Assembly: GCA_943323725.2 (NCBI GenBank)
Contig: CALPIW020000122.1
Coordinates: 1 to 5,515 of the forward strand
Source of the DNA: Polynucleobacter meluiroseus
GTDB taxonomy: Bacteria; Verrucomicrobiota; Verrucomicrobiia; Opitutales; UBA953
DNA: 5,515 nt
Direction: 5' to 3'
Every line of letters starts with the position of its first letter. The stretch's first letter is position 1. The notes beneath the pieces were generated by a model. The model saw nothing but the letters and a program-made list of their open reading frames with translations. It was not told where the DNA came from and did no database searches. Shown one piece after another: positions 1-4,815 of this stretch. Position numbers and translations under genes: made by a program.

Positions 1-115
1 CATGGGCATCATCGGCGACTGCTTCCCGGGTCGGAAGATCGTCGGCATCGATTGCCGCGTGCTGCTCATCGAAGGCGGCGCGCTGCATTGTCTCAGTCAG
101 CAGCAGCCGGTGTAA
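1..115 (+). CDS. aguA: Agmatine deiminase (PAD_porph family), C-terminal end only
   Basis: This is the last 37 codons, with TAA at 113-115, of a gene that begins left of the window. The visible peptide contains an FPGRKIVGI segment and then EGGALHCLSQQQP. The latter matches the C-terminal signature of agmatine deiminases (typically GGGxxHCxTQQxP), whose Cys is the catalytic nucleophile forming the amidino-thioether intermediate. Here that is Cys30 of the visible part, preceded by His29. The family hydrolyses agmatine to N-carbamoylputrescine and ammonia in the cytoplasm, a step towards putrescine. The EGGAL spelling differs slightly from the textbook GGGNI but keeps His-Cys, so the enzyme is probably active. 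A peptidyl-arginine deiminase-like relative is the main alternative, since only the tail can be seen. The ATG at 2-4 is an internal Met, not a start. Confidence 0.85.
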   Translation, partial: MGIIGDCFPGRKIVGIDCRVLLIEGGALHCLSQQQPV

Positions 116-116
116 G

Positions 117-131
117 CGCGGCAGAGCCGCG
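117..131 (+). terminator. GC hairpin just after the deiminase stop codon, possible terminator
   Basis: The perfect inverted repeat CGCGGC-AGA-GCCGCG (6 bp stem, 3-base loop) begins two bases after the TAA. No T-tract follows (the next bases are AGGGGGCAAG), so it is not a canonical intrinsic terminator. It may act as a 3'-end stabiliser or a Rho-assisted stop. The position supports a transcript-end role; the missing T-run argues against strong termination. Confidence 0.4.
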
Positions 132-158
132 AGGGGGCAAGCTGGCACGGGGACACGA

Positions 159-385
159 GAGTATCGAGTATGGAGTATTGAGTATAGGGGATGATTCCGG
201 GTGACGGGTGTCAGCCACGGGAGCCGGCAACTCGGGTATCGGCTTCTCGGCGATCGGCCGCGGGAGCCTGGAGCCGGCAGCCGATGGCTGAATGGCTGAC
301 TCCCGGGAGGCTGATGTCCTGGTGGCCGTCACCTGTCACCCGAAAGAATGTGCCCGAAGCAAACTTCCCGGTTTCCGGTCTCCCC
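159..385. repeat. Mosaic of short tandem arrays with ~7-base period in a gene-free stretch
   Basis: The 116-455 stretch shows no convincing gene. Instead it holds successive small arrays, each with its own unit and a period of 7 or 8: GAGTATN four times (159-186); GGGTGAC/GGGTGTC (199-212); TCGGC at 239, 247 and 254; GGAGCCT/GGAGCCG/GCAGCCG (263-283); ATGGCTGA twice, period 8 (284-299); GTCACCT/GTCACCC (328-341); TTCCCGG/TTTCCGG plus a weak third copy (365-385). The units are mostly unrelated to one another, apart from GGGTGAC at 199 being the reverse complement of GTCACCC at 335. This resembles the short tandemly repeated heptamers known from cyanobacterial intergenic DNA. Function is unknown; they may be slippage-generated and decaying. 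Confidence 0.75.
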
Positions 386-427
386 TTGAGCTAGGGTTCT
401 CTCTGGCCTACCGGCTAACCGATACGC

Positions 428-448
428 GGACGCGACGCCGTCGCGCCC
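428..448. repeat. Strong GC palindrome, REP-like or bidirectional terminator
   Basis: The arms GGACGCGACG (428-437) and CGTCGCGCCC (439-448) pair at 9 of 10 positions around a single central C, giving a very stable hairpin with a tight loop. It lies seven bases beyond the stop of the minus-strand 40-residue ORF and downstream of the plus-strand deiminase, so it sits between two converging 3' ends. There is no T-run on either side. It could be the terminal hairpin of the feo transcript, a REP-type dispersed element, or both. One copy in one window cannot show dispersal. Confidence 0.55.
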
Positions 449-455
449 CTACCGC

Positions 456-578
456 TTACTTCTTCGCCGCCTTCGGCTTGGCCTTGGCGCGGTTCAGCTT
501 CCGCACCGAAGGACGCGTCGCGCGGGGACTGGCGGGAGACTTGGCGCGATGACGGGTGTGGGAAGATTTGAGGGACAT
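456..578 (-). CDS. Small, highly basic 40-residue protein of unknown function
   Basis: The ORF runs from ATG at 578-576 to TAA at 458-456. The product is 40 residues with 14 Lys/Arg, 2 His and no Asp or Glu. The N-terminal half is Ser/Arg/His-rich (begins MSLKSSHTRHRAK). The C-terminal half carries a histone H1-like Lys/Ala/Pro tail (AKAKPKAAKK). There is no hydrophobic segment or signal peptide, so it should be cytosolic and probably binds nucleic acid or ribosomes by charge; that is inference from composition only. It begins 44 bases after the stop of the Cys-rich protein on the same strand, so it could be the last cistron of the feo operon. No Shine-Dalgarno is visible, which is also true of its neighbours. 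A strong hairpin lies just beyond its stop, as expected at a gene end. I do not recognise the family. It could be a fortuitous ORF in GC-rich DNA, although the Lys-rich AAG run is not a typical shadow pattern. Confidence 0.5.
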   Translation of the reverse strand: MSLKSSHTRHRAKSPASPRATRPSVRKLNRAKAKPKAAKK

Positions 579-622
579 CCGGACAGGTTATCCGAAGGAG
601 CCCCCGAAGCGACCCCCATCGG

Positions 623-772
623 TCAGCGCTTGGGCTTTAGTTTATCGGTACATCCGCAGCCCCCGGCGCAACCGCCTTCCTTACGGCGACGCGCGGCCGC
701 CAACCAGCGGCGGGCCAACCAGCCGACGGCCACGCCGATCACGGCGCCCACGATGACGGCTTCGAGGTTCAT
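623..772 (-). CDS. FeoB-associated Cys-rich single-pass membrane protein
   Basis: This 49-residue protein starts at ATG 772-770 and stops with TGA at 625-623. Residues 4-20 are a glycine/valine/alanine-rich hydrophobic helix (EAVIVGAVIGVAVGWLA), followed by an Arg-rich stretch (21-31). By the positive-inside rule this places the C-terminus in the cytoplasm. The tail then carries Cys35, Cys39 and Cys41 in a CxxxCxC arrangement set in glycines. Size, topology and Cys cluster match the small FeoB-associated Cys-rich membrane proteins found next to feoB in many phyla, which are thought to assist FeoB, perhaps by handling Fe(II) or by a FeoC-like role. Its ATG overlaps the feoB stop as ATGA, a strong sign of translational coupling. 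The same frame stays open upstream to about 1741, but that part is antisense to nothing and simply shadows feoB in another frame; it is not an N-terminal extension. Confidence 0.85.
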   Translation of the reverse strand: MNLEAVIVGAVIGVAVGWLARRWLAAARRRKEGGCAGGCGCTDKLKPKR

Positions 773-2922
773 GTGAGGCGGATGACGAACTGATAGACGG
801 CCATCGAGACGATCCACGCGAGGGTGGTCATGTAGACGAACGAGCCCGCGGCCCACTTCCAGCCGCCGGTCTCCTGCGCGAGCGTGGCGATCGTCGGGCC
901 GCACTGCGAACAGAGGGCGAAGAAGACCATCAGCGCCAGAACGGCGGCCAGCGAGAAGATCGGGCTGCCGGTGCGCGGACCTTCGGTCCACTTGGCGTCC
1001 TGCATGGCCTTGCGCAGGTCCTGGCTGTCGGCTTCGGCGCCTTCGCCGACGGAATAGGTGACCCCGAGCGTGGAGACGATGACCTCGCGCGCGGGGAAGC
1101 TGGCGAGCACGCCGACGGTGATCTTCCAGTCGAAGCCGAGCGGGTCGAAGGCCGGCTGGATTGCTTTGCCGAAGCGGCCCATGTAGGACTGCTCGACGTA
1201 GGCCGCCTGCACGCGGGCCTTCACCTTCTCGGCCGACTCCGTCGGATGCTCGGCCCGGATGCGCTCCGCCACCGAGGCGTCGCGCGGGAAATAAGAGAGC
1301 GCCCAGACGATGATGGTGATGGCGAAGATCACCGTGCCGGCCTTGGAGACGAATTCGGCGGCGTTCTGCCACATGCGCCAGACGACGTCGCGCGGCTTGG
1401 GCATCTGATAGCGAGGGAGCTCGAGGACGAACGGCTGCGGCTTCACCTTGAGGACGAGACGGGTGAGCACGAAGGCCGTCGGCACGGCGAAGACGAGGCC
1501 GACGCAGTGCATGCCGACCATCACGAGGGATTCCCAGCCGGGGCCGTAGAGGGGGCCGATGAACGCCGCGCACATGAGCGCGTAGATCGGGAAGCGCGCC
1601 GAGCAGCTCATGAACGGCACCACGAACGCCGTCGCCAGGCGGGCCTTGGGATCTTCGATCGTGCGCGTCGAGAGGAGGCTCGGGATCGCGCAGGCGAAGC
1701 CGGAGAGCATCGGCACGAAGCTCTTGCCGTTGAGCCCGCACCAGCTGAACAGCCGGTCCATGATGAACGCGGCGCGGGCCATGTAGCCGCTGTCCTCGAG
1801 GATGCCGATGAACAGGAAGAGGATGAGGATCTGCGGCAGGAAGACGAGGAACGCGCCGACGCCGCCGAGGATGCCGTCGGCGACGAGGCTCTGCAGCATC
1901 GGGTACGGCTCGAGCGGCGGCGCGACGACTCCCTTGGTCCAGTCGACGCCCAGCTGGATCCAGTCCATCGGGAACTTCGCGAGCCAGAAGACCGAGGCGA
2001 AGAAGCCGAGCATGATGCCCAGGAAAAGGACCGGCCCGAGCACGCGGTGCAGGAGCAGGCGATCGACGGCGGCGGTGCGGCCGGCCTTGCCGAGGCCCTC
2101 AGCCACGACGCCGTCCAAGGCGACGCGCAGCTGGGCGTAATGCACGAGCGGTTCGGCGGCCATCGGGTTGTAGCCGGAATTGCGGACGCGCTCGCGCGCG
2201 CTGCGGACGGGCTTCTCGCGACGCTCGAGCGTCCAACCGAGACGCTCGGCGGTGGAAGCGTTGGTGTCGAAGAGCAGACGCTGCGCGTCGGCCGCGGAGA
2301 TCGCCTTGCCGGTGTCGGTTGAAGCGGCCTGCGCGACGTCGGCGAGCGCGCCGGCGATGTCGGTCGGCCAGACGACGCGCTTCATCGGCGTGCGACGCGA
2401 CAACGCTTCGGCGAGACCACGACGGACTTCCGGGATGCCTTCGCCCTTCCAGGCGGAGGTCAGGATGACCGGCACGCCGCCGAGCCGACGGGACAGCAGT
2501 TCGGTGTCGATGCGCAGGCCTTGTTCCTTGGCGACGTCGGCCTGATTGAGCACGAGGACGAGCGGCAGGCCGAGTTCGGCGACCTGCGAAGCCAGGAAGA
2601 GGTTGCGCAGCAGGTTGGTCGCGTCGACGACCATGACGACGGCGTCCGGACGGCGATCGCCGGCGATGTTGCCGGAGAGGGCGTCGATGACGACCTGCTC
2701 GTCCGGCGAAGCGGCGGCGAGGGAGTAGAGTCCAGGCAGGTCGACGAGCTCGACTTTCTGGCCGTCGCCGAGGTCGCAGGTGCCCGACTTGCGCGAGACC
2801 GTGACGCCAGGATAATTGCCGACGCGCTGCCGCAGGCCGGTCAGGGCGTTGAAGAGGGTCGACTTGCCGGTGTTGGGATTACCGACGAGCGCGACCAGCA
2901 GGCCTGCATCAGGAGAGCTCAC
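769..2922 (-). CDS. feoB: Ferrous iron transport protein B (Fe(II) permease with N-terminal G domain)
   Basis: FeoB moves Fe(II) across the inner membrane. With the GTG start at 2922 it is 717 residues, normal for the family. The N-terminal GTPase domain shows G1 GNPNTGKS (14-21), G2 NYPGVT (36-41), G3 DLPG (61-64), G4 NQAD (126-129) and G5 TSA (155-157). A helical regulatory region (~180-280) leads to the DRLLLHRVLG entry of the membrane domain (~287 on). Gate motifs follow: LEDSGYMARAAFIMD (~376-390), GFACAIPS with Cys411, FMSCSARFPIY with Cys440, and CSQCGPTIATLAQETGGWKW near the end (Cys671, Cys674). About eight membrane helices are expected. The GTG overlaps the feoA stop as GTGA, mirroring the ATGA overlap at the other end. 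An ATG at 2949 would add 9 residues and is a real alternative. Neither start has a Shine-Dalgarno. No frameshift or lost motif is seen. Confidence 0.97.
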   Translation of the reverse strand: MSSPDAGLLVALVGNPNTGKSTLFNALTGLRQRVGNYPGVTVSRKSGTCDLGDGQKVELVDLPGLYSLAAASPDEQVVIDALSGNIAGDRRPDAVVMVVDATNLLRNLFLASQVAELGLPLVLVLNQADVAKEQGLRIDTELLSRRLGGVPVILTSAWKGEGIPEVRRGLAEALSRRTPMKRVVWPTDIAGALADVAQAASTDTGKAISAADAQRLLFDTNASTAERLGWTLERREKPVRSARERVRNSGYNPMAAEPLVHYAQLRVALDGVVAEGLGKAGRTAAVDRLLLHRVLGPVLFLGIMLGFFASVFWLAKFPMDWIQLGVDWTKGVVAPPLEPYPMLQSLVADGILGGVGAFLVFLPQILILFLFIGILEDSGYMARAAFIMDRLFSWCGLNGKSFVPMLSGFACAIPSLLSTRTIEDPKARLATAFVVPFMSCSARFPIYALMCAAFIGPLYGPGWESLVMVGMHCVGLVFAVPTAFVLTRLVLKVKPQPFVLELPRYQMPKPRDVVWRMWQNAAEFVSKAGTVIFAITIIVWALSYFPRDASVAERIRAEHPTESAEKVKARVQAAYVEQSYMGRFGKAIQPAFDPLGFDWKITVGVLASFPAREVIVSTLGVTYSVGEGAEADSQDLRKAMQDAKWTEGPRTGSPIFSLAAVLALMVFFALCSQCGPTIATLAQETGGWKWAAGSFVYMTTLAWIVSMAVYQFVIRLT

Positions 2923-3179
2923 GGCTGGCGCGGACGCTGGATGGGACAATCGGCGGAGACGTCGACGATCAGGTTCTCGGCCTCGGCGAGGCGCAGGCTG
3001 ACGACCTGGCCGCAGAACTCGATGGCCAGCGGGTCGCCCAAGGGAGCCTTCCGGATGAGCTTCAGGACCATCCCCGGGAGCAGACCCAGGGCCATCAGAC
3101 GCTGATCCACCCCGCGCTCGGGATTGAGCGAGGCCAGCTTCCCGAATTGACCGGGTAGAAGTTGGGATAGCGGGGTCAC
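2919..3179 (-). CDS. feoA: Ferrous iron transport protein A (SH3-like accessory protein)
   Basis: This 86-residue cytosolic protein has the FeoA fold signature. It opens with LSQLLPGQFGKLASL, continues with the conserved RLMALGLLPG turn (28-36) and PLGDPLAIEFCGQVVSL (46-62), and ends its domain with RLAEAENLIV (63-72). FeoA is a small SH3-like partner thought to bind and regulate FeoB. The start is GTG at 3179-3177, the only start that leaves the domain complete; no Shine-Dalgarno precedes it. The predicted transcript start lies only about 15 bases upstream, so the leader is very short. The stop codon TGA (2921-2919) overlaps the preferred GTG start of feoB. The acidic/Pro-rich tail after residue 73 lies outside the domain and partly overlaps the alternative feoB start. 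It is the first gene of the operon. Confidence 0.93.
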   Translation of the reverse strand: MTPLSQLLPGQFGKLASLNPERGVDQRLMALGLLPGMVLKLIRKAPLGDPLAIEFCGQVVSLRLAEAENLIVDVSADCPIQRPRQP

Positions 3180-3184
3180 GCTAA

Positions 3185-3201
3185 TTGAGATTGAGTCTCA
3201 A
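3185..3201. promoter_or_regulatory. Fur-box-like operator in the feo promoter
   Basis: On the minus strand this reads TTGAGACTCAATCTCAA, a palindrome matching at 7 of 8 positions per arm around the central C at 3193. Its core TGAGACT-C-AATCTCA has the 7-1-7 layout of Fur sites and differs from the common variant TGAGAAT-N-ATTCTCA by one base in each arm. It abuts the -10 and covers the predicted transcription start, where a bound repressor would block RNA polymerase. With feoA as the first downstream gene, iron-dependent repression by Fur is the natural reading. Another metal-responsive regulator is possible. Confidence 0.65.
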
Positions 3202-3228
3202 AAGTAGGCTTCTGACCCCCTTTGTCAA
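3201..3228 (-). promoter_or_regulatory. Sigma70-type promoter of the feo operon
   Basis: On the minus strand a perfect -35 TTGACA (3228-3223) is followed after 16 bases by TACTTT (3206-3201), which matches TATAAT at the key T1, A2 and T6 positions. The predicted start is near 3194, about 15 bases before the feoA GTG. The perfect -35, sensible spacing and position directly upstream of feoA support it. The -10 is only 3/6. Confidence 0.65.
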
Positions 3229-3234
3229 CGCGGA

Positions 3235-3261
3235 CCCTCACTCTGAGGGGAATGTATTCCC
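3235..3261. promoter_or_regulatory. Two overlapping inverted repeats upstream of the peptide transporter
   Basis: CCCTCA-CTC-TGAGGG (3235-3249) and the perfect palindrome GGGAAT-GT-ATTCCC (3248-3261) share two bases. They lie 40-66 bases before the transporter ATG and just beyond the feo -35. The second is symmetric enough to be a repressor or activator operator. The pair could instead form alternative hairpins if transcribed. No convincing -35/-10 pair for the transporter was found. TATAAC at 3288-3293, seven bases before the ATG, would imply a leaderless message but lacks a -35. Confidence 0.4.
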
Positions 3262-3300
3262 GACTCCCCCTCCCCCCATAACCTCCTTATAACCCCTCGG

Positions 3301-4815
3301 ATGCATGAGCTGACCCCAGACGCCGAATCCCCGGCCCGGCATACCGAGCGGGACCACGGAGGCATCGGCGGCCACCCCCGGGGTCTGAGCATGCTGTTCT
3401 ACGCCGAGATGTGGGAGCGGTTCTCCTACTACGGCATGCGGGCGCTGCTCCTCCTGTTCATGATCACCCCGTTGGCGATGGGCGGCCTCGGGTTCGACCA
3501 GAAGTTCGCGGCACAGGTCTACGGCAACTATACCATGGCGAGCTACATGGTATGCATCCTCGGGGGCTACCTCGCGGATAATTTCATCGGCGCGCGCCGG
3601 GCCGTCCTGGTCGGCGGCCTGATCATCACCGCCGGTCACTACGCCCTGGCGTTCGACTCCGTCCCGACGTTCTACGCGGGCCTGATCCTGATCGCGCTCG
3701 GCACCGGTCTCCTCAAGCCGAGCATCAGCACGCTCGTCGGCGGACTCTATTCGCACGGCGACACGCGGCGCGACGCCGGCTTCTCGCTTTTCTACATGGG
3801 CATCAACCTCGGCGCGTTCGCGGCGCCGCTGGTGGTCGGGTGGCTGGCCCAGAGCGAATCATTCCGCGTGATGCTGAGCGGATGGGGACTCGACCCGACG
3901 CATAGCTGGCACTGGGGCTTCGGCGCGGCGGGCATCGGCATGACCTTCGGCATGATCGTCTACCTGCGTCGGCTCCATTGGCTGTCGCACGTCGGCCAGG
4001 CGCCGGAGGCGGACGCACCCCGGCCGTGGATCGGACTCACGCTGGTGACGCTCGGTACGGCCGCGCTGCTCGCCGTGATGATCGCCTCGGACTACGTCGC
4101 GTGGATCAACCCCGTCGTCTACGCGCTCCCCATCGTCGGCATCGTCTGGTTCGGCGTCGTGCGGCGGGACGAAGACAGCCGGCGCATCGCGGCGATCCTC
4201 GTGTTCTTCGTCTGCGCCATCCTCTTCTGGGCGGTCTTCGAGCAGGCCGGCTCGTCGCTGACTTTGTTCGCCGAAGAACTCACCCGGAACGAACTGTTCG
4301 GCCATCCCTTCCCTTCGTCGTGGTTCCAGTCCGTGAACTCGCTCTTCATCCTCGCGCTCGCGCCGCTGTTCGCCTGGCTCTGGGTGCGACTCCGCGAGCA
4401 ACAGCCCTCGATGCCCATGAAGTTCGTCTGGGGCCTCGTCTTCCTGGGGCTCTCGTTCGCCCTGCTCGTCCCCGCGGCGAAACTCACCGCGGAAGGCAAG
4501 GTCAGCCCGTGGTGGCTGATCGCGGTGTATTTCCTGCAGACCATCGGTGAGCTCTGCCTCAGTCCCGTCGGCCTCAGCGCGATGACCAAGCTCGCCCCCG
4601 CCAAGCTCGCCGGACTCGTCATGGGCATCTGGTTCCTCGGCACCGCGCTGGGCAACAAGCTCGCCGGCGTGGTCGCCGCGGAATTCAACGCCCAGGACCC
4701 GCAGGCGCTCGCGCACTTCTTCTGGCAGCAGGCCCTGTTGGTCGGCGGCCTGACGGTCCTCCTGCTGGTACTGGTGCCGTGGGTCCGCCGCCTGACCGGG
4801 GAGACGCCGCGCTGA
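3301..4815 (+). CDS. Proton-dependent oligopeptide transporter (POT/PTR2, MFS)
   Basis: This 504-residue inner-membrane symporter imports di- or tripeptides with protons. Motifs in order: ExxER as EMWERFSYYG (36-45), the proton-coupling element on helix 1; GGYLADNFIGARR (88-100), the MFS loop signature; LLKPSIS with the conserved Lys139; FYMGINLGAFAAPLV (164-178), the second PTR2 signature; FEQAGSSLTLFAEE (313-326); FQSVNSLFILALAPLFAWLW (342-361); and GELCLSPVGLSAMTKLAP (416-433) with Glu417 on the peptide-binding side. About 12-14 helices are expected, and the length fits the family. The start is ATG 3301; the first 24 residues are hydrophilic and variable, and the domain begins at GHPRGL. 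No Shine-Dalgarno is seen. It is divergent from feoA and convergent with the exonuclease, so it is probably monocistronic. Substrate range cannot be read from sequence. DtpA-like is the closest description, but I withhold a symbol. Confidence 0.95.
   Translation: MHELTPDAESPARHTERDHGGIGGHPRGLSMLFYAEMWERFSYYGMRALLLLFMITPLAMGGLGFDQKFAAQVYGNYTMASYMVCILGGYLADNFIGARRAVLVGGLIITAGHYALAFDSVPTFYAGLILIALGTGLLKPSISTLVGGLYSHGDTRRDAGFSLFYMGINLGAFAAPLVVGWLAQSESFRVMLSGWGLDPTHSWHWGFGAAGIGMTFGMIVYLRRLHWLSHVGQAPEADAPRPWIGLTLVTLGTAALLAVMIASDYVAWINPVVYALPIVGIVWFGVVRRDEDSRRIAAILVFFVCAILFWAVFEQAGSSLTLFAEELTRNELFGHPFPSSWFQSVNSLFILALAPLFAWLWVRLREQQPSMPMKFVWGLVFLGLSFALLVPAAKLTAEGKVSPWWLIAVYFLQTIGELCLSPVGLSAMTKLAPAKLAGLVMGIWFLGTALGNKLAGVVAAEFNAQDPQALAHFFWQQALLVGGLTVLLLVLVPWVRRLTGETPR

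Noticed and set aside
199..341. Inverted ends (GGGTGAC at 199, GTCACCC at 335) suggesting a small MITE-like element
   Set aside because: The arms match only over about 14 of 16 bases, there is no target-site duplication, and both ends are themselves members of heptamer arrays, so array structure explains them better.
579..622. Possible intrinsic terminator between the Cys-rich gene and the basic mini-gene
   Set aside because: The G-rich run and the CCGAAG repeats do not form a clean stem, and there is no T-tract.
191..776. Several short plus-strand frames (191-394, 292-552, 549-776)
   Set aside because: They cross the tandem arrays or lie antisense to the Cys-rich and basic mini-genes. Their products are Arg/Pro/Ala-rich with no recognisable motif or start signal.
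773..1741. Upstream extension of the Cys-rich protein's frame to 372 codons
   Set aside because: The extra part overlaps feoB on the same strand in another frame and is Arg/His/Pro-rich low-complexity. Only the last 49 codons, from the ATG at 772, resemble a real protein.
1246..2322. A 358-codon plus-strand open frame opposite feoB
   Set aside because: It is antisense to the conserved FeoB core. Its product is an Arg/Glu/Asp/His/Ala-rich string without domains, as expected from the complement of a GC-rich gene.
3859..4716. A 285-codon minus-strand frame opposite the peptide transporter
   Set aside because: Charged, repetitive composition (Glu/Arg/Asp/His) typical of the antisense of a membrane-protein gene. 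The plus-strand product has every POT motif.
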